Notes: generated by a model from the letters alone, not told the origin. A DNA stretch of 9,231 nt from an uncultured Prevotella sp. (GCA_946998295.1 CAMPYS010000049.1:1-9231); one strand, 5' to 3'; shown: positions 1 through 7,558, counted from the stretch's first letter. Made by a program: numbers and translations.

Positions 1-217
1 CGATTAGAGGGGGCTTACTTTTGAAAAAATTAACCCAAAAGTCCTATTTTACGGGACTTCGGGGAAGATATTTATGCTCTTTTGAGTTTTACCGGACAGC
101 AATAATACATAATATATTTTTGGTATAATAAGAGGTTTAACAGATATAATAGCTGGAATAACAAAAATATAGCATTATGTTTTTTATAAAAATATTATAA
201 CATCAAATATAAAATCA
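1..217. other. Left-edge non-coding region with a GC-richer, repeat-containing patch
   Basis: No convincing gene is seen here. The first 100 bases are clearly richer in G and C than the AT-rich DNA after them. They contain two near-identical direct copies of TTTTACSGGAC (47-57 and 87-97, one mismatch) and a small stem, AAGTCC (39-44) with GGACTT (54-59). One plus-strand frame is open from the left edge to a stop near 143, but it has no start codon inside the window and no recognisable domain. Bases 100-217 are almost pure A/T and form the 3' flank of ribD; a weak TTATAA/TTATAA stem (184-200) lacks a convincing T tract. The patch may be the edge of an adjacent mobile element or repeat (inference). 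Confidence 0.4.
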
Positions 218-1201
218 TTACAAATAATTTCTCAAATAAATAGAAATAGAATTATTCCAATATTCCTTTTTATATAATATAGCATCAGATGGTATTTGGG
301 GTGCATTTATTCCATGTGAAATATAAAAAGGAGCTGTTTCTACACGTATCTCATCCCATAAATTAGCTTTAATAAAACTGTTCAAAGTACTTCTACCTCC
401 CTCTACTACAATAGAATAAATAGGTAAAGAAGATAATTCTACTAATTTAAATATATCTGCTATAGATTGTAATGTAATATAATTATCGTTTTTTGCAGAA
501 GATAATAATAATTTAATAGGATTATTTCCACTCCACTCTCTAACAGTTAATTTTGGATGTTCAAGCTGTTCAGTTATTCGGCCAATTAATATTGCATCAT
601 TTTCTGACCTTAATTTATGTACCAACATTTTTGTAAATTCATTGGAAATAAATAATCTTTTATAATTATCTTTATTTGTGTTCTCATAAGCTATCTTATG
701 GTTTTGAGTCTGTGCCCATTTCAATATTATATAAGGACGTTTATAAATATTCCTAATAAAAAATTGTCTGTTTATATATGAACATTTCTTTTCTAATACC
801 CCTACCTTTACCTCAATTCCTGCCTCACGTAATTGCATAATACCACGTCCTTGTACCTTTTCAAAAGGATCTATACAACCACATACAACACGCCTAACCC
901 TTTTTCTGATGATAAGTTCTGCACATGGTGGAGTTTTTCCATAATGTGAACATGGTTCAAGACTCACATATAACGTAGATTTCTTGAGTAAATGTTCATC
1001 TTCAACTTTCACAGAACTAAAAGCATTAACTTCTGCATGTGGTTTACCCGCCTCTATATGGTACCCCTCTCCTATTATTCTTCCATGCTCACTAACAATT
1101 ACAGCACCTACCATTGGATTTGGTTTAGCCAACAACCTTCCGTTCTTTGCTAGTTGAAGGCATCTTGCCATATATTTTTCATCAATATAATTTTGTTTCA
1201 T
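218..1201 (-). CDS. ribD: RibD: bifunctional diaminohydroxyphosphoribosylaminopyrimidine deaminase / 5-amino-6-(5-phosphoribosylamino)uracil reductase
   Basis: This cytoplasmic enzyme performs the second and third steps of riboflavin synthesis from GTP: hydrolytic deamination of the pyrimidine ring, then NADPH-dependent reduction of the ribosyl side chain. The N-terminal cytidine-deaminase-like domain (about 1-145) is complete: KPNPMVGAV at 26-34, zinc and proton-shuttle residues H55-A-E57, and the second zinc site C84 and C93 in PCSHYGKTPPC. The reductase domain (about 150-327) keeps LKWAQT, the RSENDAILIGR region and VVEGG (265-269). It appears shortened by about 30 residues between NPIKLLL (227-233) and VEGG, giving 327 residues against the usual 345-370. 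The ATG at 1199-1201 suits the family N-terminus. The gene diverges from prmC. The deaminase assignment is very secure; full reductase activity is less certain. Confidence 0.95.
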   Translation of the reverse strand: MKQNYIDEKYMARCLQLAKNGRLLAKPNPMVGAVIVSEHGRIIGEGYHIEAGKPHAEVNAFSSVKVEDEHLLKKSTLYVSLEPCSHYGKTPPCAELIIRKRVRRVVCGCIDPFEKVQGRGIMQLREAGIEVKVGVLEKKCSYINRQFFIRNIYKRPYIILKWAQTQNHKIAYENTNKDNYKRLFISNEFTKMLVHKLRSENDAILIGRITEQLEHPKLTVREWSGNNPIKLLLSSAKNDNYITLQSIADIFKLVELSSLPIYSIVVEGGRSTLNSFIKANLWDEIRVETAPFYISHGINAPQIPSDAILYKKEYWNNSISIYLRNYL

Positions 1202-1220
1202 ATCCTTTTTTTTACCTTTG
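1192..1220 (+). promoter_or_regulatory. Candidate Bacteroidota-type promoter for prmC
   Basis: TACCTTTG at 1213-1220 matches the Bacteroidota -7 consensus TAnnTTTG, and a TTTG at 1192-1195 lies 17 bp upstream as a possible -33 box, slightly closer than usual. Transcription would begin near 1226, some 25 bases before the prmC ATG at 1253. The -33 box falls inside the first codons of the divergent ribD gene. This is motif-based only. Confidence 0.5.
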
Positions 1221-1252
1221 CATCATTAAACATTTCCCTTATATACAAGATT

Positions 1253-2119
1253 ATGAATTATAGAAATCTCTATGAGCAACTCACAAAAATATATACTATA
1301 AGTGAAGCCAAAGCTATTACACGTATGTTGTTAGAGGAAAAATATGGTTTAACACTTAGTGATATTTATTCTAACTGTATAGATAATTTACTTGCTAATA
1401 GGATTACAGAGCTGAAACATATTATTAAACGTCTTGCAAATGGTGAACCTATACAATATGTTCTAGGAAAAAGTACATTTTTAGGAGAACATTTTTTTGT
1501 TGATAAAAGGGTTCTAATACCACGCCCAGAAACAGAGGAGTTATGTCAATGGATTATTAACGATTTAAACAAGCCCTATTGTCCATTCCAACAAGCAACT
1601 ACACATTTCCACATATTAGATATAGGTACAGGTAGTGGATGTATCGCTATTAGTCTAAAGAATAAACTCCATCATGTTGATGTTACAGGTTGGGATTTAT
1701 CAGCTGAAGCCTTATTTGTAGCTCGACACAATGCCATAAATATAGGTGTAAACGTAAATTTGAAATTAGTTGATATATTCAATCCACCACATATTAGAAA
1801 ATACTTCAATACTATTGTTAGCAACCCTCCATATATATGTAATAAAGAAAGAACGAGCATGAATATAAACGTTCTTGATTACGAACCTCATTCTGCATTG
1901 TTTGTACCCGATAACGACCCTCTTATATATTATAGAGCTATTGCAAACTATGGAATAGTTTCCTTAGTAAATGGTGGAACTCTATATTTCGAAACAAATC
2001 CTATTTATATGTATAATATAATAGACATGTTAAAAGATATAGGATATACAAATATCAGAACAAAATTAGATCAGTTCGGCAAAGAACGATTCATACGCTC
2101 TACATTAATTTCTTCTTAA
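1253..2119 (+). CDS. prmC: PrmC (HemK): peptide chain release factor N5-glutamine methyltransferase
   Basis: PrmC uses S-adenosylmethionine to methylate the glutamine of the GGQ motif in peptide chain release factors, raising termination efficiency. The 288-residue product has the expected order: an N-terminal helical substrate-binding domain (about 1-75), the family signature LIPRPETEEL (88-97), the AdoMet-binding loop DIGTGSGC (123-130), the acidic ribose-binding region around GWD (146-148), and the catalytic NPPY motif (191-194) that orients the glutamine amide. The frame remains open upstream to an ATG at 1154, but that would add a hydrophobic 33-residue extension running through the divergent ribD start. 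The ATG at 1253 gives the normal family N-terminus (MNYRNLYEQL) and sits downstream of a promoter-like box. The 3' end overlaps convergent valS by 15 bp. Confidence 0.95.
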   Translation: MNYRNLYEQLTKIYTISEAKAITRMLLEEKYGLTLSDIYSNCIDNLLANRITELKHIIKRLANGEPIQYVLGKSTFLGEHFFVDKRVLIPRPETEELCQWIINDLNKPYCPFQQATTHFHILDIGTGSGCIAISLKNKLHHVDVTGWDLSAEALFVARHNAINIGVNVNLKLVDIFNPPHIRKYFNTIVSNPPYICNKERTSMNINVLDYEPHSALFVPDNDPLIYYRAIANYGIVSLVNGGTLYFETNPIYMYNIIDMLKDIGYTNIRTKLDQFGKERFIRSTLISS

Positions 2120-4798
2120 ATTTTCAATACTTGTTTTTATAAGAGTAATTTTTTCTTCTGCATCACTCTGTTTTTTCCTCTCACGTATAACAACAGCTTC
2201 AGGAGCATGGGCAACAAATTTTTCATTTGATAGTTTTGCTTTAACTCCTTTTAAAAATCCTTCTAAATGCGATAGTTCCTTATTAAGCCTTTTTATTTCT
2301 GACTCAATATCTATCAACGAACCCAATGGAACTGCATATTCTAAAGTACCAACCATAAATGTAGATGAGTTGTCCTCCTTAGTTCCTACAGACTTTACCT
2401 TATCTACATTTCCCATTTTAACTATTATAGCTTGATAGTTTTTAAGTTTATCATCGCCTATTACATCAAGTGAAAGACGAGTTTTTATTGGTATATTTCG
2501 TTGGTTACGTATTGTTCTTATACCTGAAACTACCTGCTTAACATTTTCTATTTCATCTACAATCTCTTTTTCTTTTAGTGTCGGATTCTTTATTTTTAAT
2601 TGCTCTACCATAATACTTTCACCTTGTTTACGGTCCACAAGATGTTGCCATAGCTCTTCTGTAATAAATGGCATGAATGGATGTAATAGCTTCAAAAGGG
2701 TATCAAATATCTTTAAAGTAGCAGTATATGTCGTTTCGTCTATAGGTTCACCATAATTTGGTTTTATCATTTCCAAATACCAGCTAGAAAATTCATCCCA
2801 AAACAGTTTATATACTGTCATCAAAGCCTCTGAGATACGATAACTAGCAAACTGCGCTTCTACTTCCTTATATACAATTTTTAACTTTGCTTCAAACCAT
2901 TGTATTGCTATCTTATTTATTTCTGGCTGCTTAATAGCGTCTATTTTCCAGCCTTTTACTAGTCTGAAAGCATTCCATATTTTATTATTGAAATTACGCC
3001 CTTGTTCACATAATGATTCATCAAAAAGTATATCGTTACCTGCAGGTGCAGAAAGCATCATACCCATACGAACTCCATCAGCTCCATAACGGTCTATCAA
3101 ATCTAATGGATCAGGAGAATTTCCAAGACTCTTACTCATCTTCCTGCCTAATTTATCACGTACAATTCCTGTAAAATATACATGTTTAAATGGAAAAGTT
3201 CCTCTGTACTCATATCCAGCCATTATCATACGTGCTACCCAAAAAAAGATTATATCTGGTCCTGTTACTAAATCGCTTGTTGGATAATAATAATTAATTT
3301 CCTCATTATTCGGATTATTAATACCGTTAAATAACGAAATAGGCCATAACCAACTTGAGAACCATGTATCAAGACAATCACTTTCTTGCTGAAGGTCCTC
3401 TATAGATATAAATTTATTTATCTTTTTAGCGGTATCTAATGCTTCTTCTTGATTTTGAGCTACAACAATTTGAGTCTTACCAGTTAAATCTTTAAAGTAG
3501 TAAGCGGGAATACGGTGTCCCCACCATAATTGTCTACTTATACACCAATCCTTTATATTTTCAAGCCAATGACGATAAGTGTTCTTATATTTCTTAGGAT
3601 AAAATTCTATTTCATCATTCATTACAGGCGATAAAGCTAAATCTGCAAAATGCTTCATTCTTAGAAACCATTGAGTTGAAAGTTTTGGTTCAATAGGTAC
3701 ATTTGTTCGCTCTGAATAGCCAACATTATTTGTATAGTCTTCTACTTTTTCCATTAAAGCAGCTTCTGATAAATCTATTTCTATAAGTTTTCTTACTTCA
3801 AACCTATCTTTACCAACATATAAACCAGCAATCTCTGCTATAGTGCCATCGTCATTAAAAATATCAATGGTCTCTAAATTATGCTTAATACCTAAAGTAT
3901 GGTCATTAACATCATGAGCAGGTGTAACCTTTAAGCATCCTGTTCCAAACTCAATATCAACATATTCATCTTCTATAACTGGAATGCACCTTCCTACTAA
4001 AGGAACTATAACATGAAGTCCTTTTAACCAAGTATTTTTTTTGTCTTTTGGATTAATACACATAGCTGTATCTCCCATAATTGTTTCAGGACGTGTGGTT
4101 GCAACTACAGCATAATAGCCTTTACTATCTTTATGTATAACATTACCAAGTTCTATATTCTTAACTTTTACTTGATCATATGGTGCAACATAATATTTTA
4201 AATGATAAAGTTTAGAATGTTCTTCCTTATATATAACCTCTTCATCAGACAATGCCGTTTTAGCTGTTGGATCCCAGTTTACCATCCGTACACCACGATA
4301 TATAAGTCCTTTAGAATAAAGATCACAAAATACTTTTATTACACTTTTACTTCGTTCTTCATCCATAGTGAAAGCTGTACGCTTCCAATCACATGAACAC
4401 CCTAAACGACGAAGTTGTTTTAAAATTATTCCTCCATGTTCATTAGTCCATTCCCACGCATGAGATAAAAATTCGTCACGAGTTAAATCAGACTTCTTTA
4501 TACCTTCCTTAGCAAGTTTAGCAACAACCTTTGCCTCTGTAGCAATACTAGCATGATCAGTTCCTGGTACCCAACAAGCATTTTTCCCCTCCATACGAGC
4601 ATGACGAACAAGAATATCTTGAATTGTATTATTTAGCATGTGTCCCATGTGAAGAACTCCAGTTACATTAGGTGGAGGTATAACTACTGTATAAGGCTCA
4701 CGTCCATCAGGTTTAGAGCTAAACAGGTTATTATCATTCCAATACTTATACCATTTAGACTCAACTTCTTGTGGGTCATATTTACTTGCTAATTCCAT
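2105..4798 (-). CDS. valS: ValS: valyl-tRNA synthetase (class I)
   Basis: ValS activates valine with ATP, loads it onto tRNA-Val in the cytoplasm, and hydrolyses mischarged Thr-tRNA-Val in an inserted editing domain. The 897-residue protein shows the class I signatures HMGH (50-53, preceded by PPPNVTGVL) and KMSKS (553-557). The CP1 editing domain carries TTRPETIMGDTA (about 234-245) and TPAHDVNDH. After KMSKS come the helical anticodon-binding domain, with HPFMPFITEELW, and the C-terminal coiled-coil tRNA-binding arm (about 825-897, rich in K, E and L). Length is typical or slightly long for Bacteroidota. The ATG at 4796-4798 gives the usual start, MELASKYDPQEVE. The stop lies inside the end of prmC. 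It diverges from mazG and is probably transcribed alone. Confidence 0.98.
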   Translation of the reverse strand: MELASKYDPQEVESKWYKYWNDNNLFSSKPDGREPYTVVIPPPNVTGVLHMGHMLNNTIQDILVRHARMEGKNACWVPGTDHASIATEAKVVAKLAKEGIKKSDLTRDEFLSHAWEWTNEHGGIILKQLRRLGCSCDWKRTAFTMDEERSKSVIKVFCDLYSKGLIYRGVRMVNWDPTAKTALSDEEVIYKEEHSKLYHLKYYVAPYDQVKVKNIELGNVIHKDSKGYYAVVATTRPETIMGDTAMCINPKDKKNTWLKGLHVIVPLVGRCIPVIEDEYVDIEFGTGCLKVTPAHDVNDHTLGIKHNLETIDIFNDDGTIAEIAGLYVGKDRFEVRKLIEIDLSEAALMEKVEDYTNNVGYSERTNVPIEPKLSTQWFLRMKHFADLALSPVMNDEIEFYPKKYKNTYRHWLENIKDWCISRQLWWGHRIPAYYFKDLTGKTQIVVAQNQEEALDTAKKINKFISIEDLQQESDCLDTWFSSWLWPISLFNGINNPNNEEINYYYPTSDLVTGPDIIFFWVARMIMAGYEYRGTFPFKHVYFTGIVRDKLGRKMSKSLGNSPDPLDLIDRYGADGVRMGMMLSAPAGNDILFDESLCEQGRNFNNKIWNAFRLVKGWKIDAIKQPEINKIAIQWFEAKLKIVYKEVEAQFASYRISEALMTVYKLFWDEFSSWYLEMIKPNYGEPIDETTYTATLKIFDTLLKLLHPFMPFITEELWQHLVDRKQGESIMVEQLKIKNPTLKEKEIVDEIENVKQVVSGIRTIRNQRNIPIKTRLSLDVIGDDKLKNYQAIIVKMGNVDKVKSVGTKEDNSSTFMVGTLEYAVPLGSLIDIESEIKRLNKELSHLEGFLKGVKAKLSNEKFVAHAPEAVVIRERKKQSDAEEKITLIKTSIENLRRN

Positions 4799-4846
4799 AA
4801 TTAGATTTCTATATATGTTGTTTTATTATTTCGATAAAAATTGCTA

Positions 4847-4854
4847 CAAAATTA
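4847..4854 (-). promoter_or_regulatory. Candidate -7 box for valS
   Basis: Read on the minus strand this is TAATTTTG, an exact match to TAnnTTTG, about 49 bases upstream of the valS ATG. No good -33 TTTG lies at the usual distance, so the call rests on the -7 box and its position alone. Confidence 0.4.
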
Positions 4855-4875
4855 CGAAAAATCATATAAATAATA

Positions 4876-4883
4876 TAACTTTG
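4876..4883 (+). promoter_or_regulatory. Candidate -7 box for the mazG operon
   Basis: TAACTTTG followed by C matches the Bacteroidota -7 box. Transcription would begin near 4890 and give a leader of roughly 45 AT-rich bases before the mazG start. The -33 region is poor. It lies 21 bp from the valS box on the opposite strand, so the two divergent promoters nearly abut. Confidence 0.45.
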
Positions 4884-4935
4884 CATAAGTATTAGTAAAA
4901 TATTCATATAACTTTTATACAATATTTATATAACA

Positions 4936-5820
4936 TTGCATACCAAAGAAGAGAAATTATTAGCTTTCAAACGTCTTCTTGATGTTCAGGAAAGGTTAAG
5001 AAAAGAATGCCCTTGGGATAAAAAACAAACTTTTCAAAGTTTAAGACCAAATACTATAGAAGAAACTTATGAGTTATCAGATGCTATTATTAACAATGAT
5101 AAAAAAAATATAACTAAAGAATTAGGTGATCTTATAGAACATATTATCTTCTACTCCATATTAGGTGATGAATCTAATGATTTTGATATTGCAGATATCT
5201 GTAATTCTCAAGCTGATAAACTTATGTTTCGGCACGACTTTATAGACTGGACAGGTTGGGAAATAGATAATAAAGATATGACTATTTCTTCCACAGGACA
5301 AGTTATTTATAAGGAGCAAGAAAATAATAATCGTAATTCTATTTATATAAAAAAGCCTAAAACAGCAAGCCAAGTTGAATCTTCTTGGGAACAAAGAAAA
5401 CAAAAAGAAAAAGATGGTAACAAAACTGTACTTTCAGGTGTCCCCTCGTCACTACCAAGTATCATCAAAGCTTATAGAATACAAGATAAAGTTAGAGGTG
5501 TAGGATTTGACTGGAAAAAGAGAGAAGATGTTTGGAATAAAGTTCAAGAAGAGATTAACGAACTTCATGTAGAACTTGAAAAAGGTGATAATAATAACTC
5601 TACTATGGAATTAGGTGATGTTTTATTTTCTATAATAAATGCAGCACGACTATATAAACTAAACCCTGATAATGCTTTAGAACTTACTAATAAAAAGTTC
5701 ATAAACAGATTTAACTATGTTGAACAAAAAACAAAACAACAGGGAAAAGATTTAAAGGAACTGAGTTTAGAAGACATGGAGTTATTATGGAATGAAGCTA
5801 AATTGCATGATATAAAATAA
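4936..5820 (+). CDS. mazG: MazG: nucleoside triphosphate pyrophosphohydrolase, two-domain form
   Basis: MazG hydrolyses nucleoside triphosphates to monophosphates and pyrophosphate, cleaning abnormal nucleotides from the pool; in E. coli it also lowers ppGpp. Two all-alpha MazG domains are visible, each with the magnesium-binding EExxE...ExxD pattern: E42, E43, E46 with E62, D65, and E205, E206, E209 with E225, D228. ECPWDKKQT (24-32) is the classic N-terminal signature, and VLSGVPSSLPSIIKAYRIQDK (165-185) links the domains. Two oddities are seen. No ATG fits the N-terminus, so the best start is TTG at 4936. The segment after RH (99-100), where homologues have PHVF, is replaced by a polar stretch to about residue 143, making the protein about 30 residues longer than relatives. 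It heads a likely operon; the next gene begins 6 bp after its stop. Confidence 0.93.
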   Translation: MHTKEEKLLAFKRLLDVQERLRKECPWDKKQTFQSLRPNTIEETYELSDAIINNDKKNITKELGDLIEHIIFYSILGDESNDFDIADICNSQADKLMFRHDFIDWTGWEIDNKDMTISSTGQVIYKEQENNNRNSIYIKKPKTASQVESSWEQRKQKEKDGNKTVLSGVPSSLPSIIKAYRIQDKVRGVGFDWKKREDVWNKVQEEINELHVELEKGDNNNSTMELGDVLFSIINAARLYKLNPDNALELTNKKFINRFNYVEQKTKQQGKDLKELSLEDMELLWNEAKLHDIK

Positions 5821-5826
5821 ATAATT

Positions 5827-6381
5827 ATGAAAAAATTTATACCTATTTTAATATTAATAGTATTTATAAGTCAACTATATGGATGTAAAAGGAATACAAA
5901 TAAAAAAACTACTAAAACTTTATATAACGATATAGATACCATAAATAAAGGAGACTCCACTATATATGGCAATTTAATAGAAGGGGGTATAAATTCTATT
6001 ATGCTTGTAAATGATCGAGGAGATACTATAGAATGTATTAATAACCCAGAAGACACAACAGAGGTTATAAAGGGAGGAAAAATTTATGGGGATAAATTTG
6101 CAGTTATTGCAACAAATGAATACGGAGAACTAATATTACAAAAAGCTATTAACCTAACTTCACTGTTAGGAAATTGGAAAAGTATAGATAAAGACATAGA
6201 AATAAAAGAAGGAGGAGAAGTAATTTCTAATATAAAAACAAGCAAACCTTGGACAACTTGGAAAATATATAATGGAAAGCTCGTATTTTCAAAAGACACA
6301 TTTAATATAATTCAACTCGATGCAGAATCATTATCATTAGAAAATGATAATGGCATATACGACTTCAAAAGAAATCAGTAA
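5827..6381 (+). CDS. Small lipoprotein with a lipocalin-like C-terminal region
   Basis: A 184-residue protein with a classic lipoprotein signal: positively charged MKKF, a hydrophobic core, and the lipobox LYGC with C20 as the lipidated residue. It should be exported and anchored in the inner or outer membrane facing the periplasm. K21 and R22 follow the cysteine, so there is no acidic surface-export signal. After a lysine/threonine-rich linker, residues 40-105 are rich in beta-prone segments, and about 110-184 (LLGNWKS, then alternating strands to the C-terminus) resemble the lipocalin-like folds common in small Bacteroidota lipoproteins. That family placement is by eye and tentative; ligand and role are unknown. 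It is set tightly between mazG and rnz, with 6 and 4 bp gaps, so it is probably co-transcribed. Confidence 0.85.
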   Translation: MKKFIPILILIVFISQLYGCKRNTNKKTTKTLYNDIDTINKGDSTIYGNLIEGGINSIMLVNDRGDTIECINNPEDTTEVIKGGKIYGDKFAVIATNEYGELILQKAINLTSLLGNWKSIDKDIEIKEGGEVISNIKTSKPWTTWKIYNGKLVFSKDTFNIIQLDAESLSLENDNGIYDFKRNQ

Positions 6382-6385
6382 AACT

Positions 6386-7300
6386 ATGGAGCCTTTTAAA
6401 ATTAATATATTAGGATGTGGAAGTGCGATACCAACGTTAAGACATAACCCTGCATCACAGATTATAGAATTAAGAGGTAAAACTTTTATGGTCGATTGCG
6501 GTGAAGGAACTCAAATTCAAATAAGAAAACAAAAAGTCCATTTTGCAAAAATACAAGCTATCTTTATTTCACACTTACATGGGGATCATTGTTTCGGACT
6601 ATGGGGTATGATTTCTACTTTCGGACTTACAGGGCGTACCTCTCCTTTGCACATATATGCACCTAAACAACTTGAAGAGTATTTTTATCATACTATGCAA
6701 CTATTCGGACAGGGGTTCTCTTATGATGTTATTTTCCACCCTATTGATGCAACTTGTAAAAATACCATATACGAAGATAAAAGTCTTACCGTTACCACAA
6801 TACCATTAAAACACAGAATGCCATGTTGCGGTTTTCTATTTAAAGAAAAACCAACTCTACCACATATAAATAGAAGCATTATAGACTTCTATAACATACC
6901 AATATCTCAATTTAATAATATAAAAAATGGGGCAAATTGGCAAACTCCTGAGGGAAAAATAATTCCTAATTCGATACTAACAACTCCTGCAGATACTCCA
7001 AAAAGCTATGCCTATTGCTCTGATACAAGATATATGGAAAACTTATACAAACAAGTTGCAAACGTAACACTACTATATCACGAAAGCACATATAACAATG
7101 AAGATAAAAACAAAGCAGAAAAATATTTTCATAGCACTGCTAAAGAAGCTGCCATGGTTGCAAAAGCGGCTAAAGTTAAACAACTTCTATTAGGGCATTA
7201 TTCTGCAAGGTATAGTAATGAAGAACTATTACTTGAAGAGGCAAAAGAAATATTCCCAAATACAATATTATCATTTGAAGGATTGTGCCTAAAAATTTAA
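6386..7300 (+). CDS. rnz: RNase Z: tRNA 3'-processing endoribonuclease
   Basis: RNase Z is a zinc metallo-beta-lactamase-fold endonuclease that removes the 3' trailer from tRNA precursors. The 304-residue product has the full set of metal ligands: SHLHGDH with H63, H65, D67 and H68, then H143 in PLKHRMPCCGF, D213 in YCSDTR, and H271 in LLGHYSARY; the HSTAKEAA segment (249-256) is also family-typical. The protein starts with the family-like MEPFKINILGCGSAIP. The open frame extends 14 codons upstream to an ATG at 6344, but that would overlap the lipoprotein gene and add residues not expected in the family, so the ATG at 6386 is preferred, 4 bp after the lipoprotein stop. It is the last gene of the likely mazG operon. 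Confidence 0.96.
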   Translation: MEPFKINILGCGSAIPTLRHNPASQIIELRGKTFMVDCGEGTQIQIRKQKVHFAKIQAIFISHLHGDHCFGLWGMISTFGLTGRTSPLHIYAPKQLEEYFYHTMQLFGQGFSYDVIFHPIDATCKNTIYEDKSLTVTTIPLKHRMPCCGFLFKEKPTLPHINRSIIDFYNIPISQFNNIKNGANWQTPEGKIIPNSILTTPADTPKSYAYCSDTRYMENLYKQVANVTLLYHESTYNNEDKNKAEKYFHSTAKEAAMVAKAAKVKQLLLGHYSARYSNEELLLEEAKEIFPNTILSFEGLCLKI

Positions 7301-7317
7301 ATTTCATTATTTTTAGG
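7288..7317 (+). terminator. Possible terminator of the mazG-rnz operon
   Basis: CCTAAAAAT (7288-7296) and ATTTTTAGG (7309-7317) form a perfect 9-bp stem with a 12-base loop, overlapping the rnz stop codon. The stem is AT-rich, and the run after it is only weakly T-rich, so termination efficiency is uncertain. Confidence 0.4.
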
Positions 7318-7319
7318 TA

Positions 7320-7350
7320 TTGTATATAGATTATTACTTTTTTATCTTTG
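7320..7350 (+). promoter_or_regulatory. Strong-looking Bacteroidota promoter upstream of a 39-codon frame
   Basis: TATCTTTG (7343-7350) followed by C is a perfect -7 box (TAnnTTTG), and TTG at 7320-7322 lies 20 bp upstream as the -33 element, the expected spacing. Transcription should start near 7357 and give a leader of about 80 AT-rich bases before the ATG at 7439. It is among the best-matching promoters in the window and separates this unit from rnz. Confidence 0.65.
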
Positions 7351-7438
7351 CAACAGATAGTAATATTCTTTTTATAAATTAATATTATTAAAGCTATTCT
7401 TGATGTAAAATAAAATTAACATATAAAATAAAAAAACT

Positions 7439-7558
7439 ATGAGTGTGACAAACTTTATCAACGAAGAAAACATTACCATGATTCAAGGAGTCAATGGTAT
7501 TCTACTACATCAAGAAGGTTGGGTAAAACAGAAAAAACAGAAAGAGGAGAACAAGTAG
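7439..7558 (+). CDS. Unrecognised 39-residue small protein
   Basis: A short frame runs from the ATG at 7439 to TAG at 7556-7558. The product begins MSVTNFINEENITMIQGVNG and ends in a very basic, glutamine-rich tail (VKQKKQKEENK). There is no signal peptide or membrane segment, so it should be cytosolic. Support for a real gene: a consensus promoter about 90 bases upstream, an A-rich stretch directly before the ATG as is common in Bacteroidota, codons with more C and G than the surrounding spacer, and a strong terminator downstream. I do not recognise the family and assign no function. It could alternatively be the coding-like part of a small RNA. Confidence 0.55.
   Translation: MSVTNFINEENITMIQGVNGILLHQEGWVKQKKQKEENK

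Noticed and set aside
3..143. Possible coding end of a gene from outside the left edge (open frame to a stop near 143)
   Set aside because: The frame has no start in the window, no recognisable domain, and spans repeats and A/T-rich spacer; probably chance.
1154..1252. N-terminal extension of PrmC from the ATG at 1154
   Set aside because: It would overlap the divergent ribD start, read through the promoter region, and add a hydrophobic segment not expected in PrmC.
1672..1860. Antisense open frame inside prmC
   Set aside because: It lies in the shadow of a well-conserved gene with no start context or recognisable product; the same holds for similar frames in valS, mazG, the lipoprotein gene, rlmH and the DUF4491 gene.
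4936..5820. MazEF-type toxin-antitoxin system
   Set aside because: MazG is present but no mazE or mazF neighbour is seen; this is the stand-alone housekeeping MazG.
6344..6385. N-terminal extension of RNase Z from the ATG at 6344
   Set aside because: It overlaps the end of the lipoprotein gene and adds residues not expected in the family; the ATG at 6386 gives the normal start.
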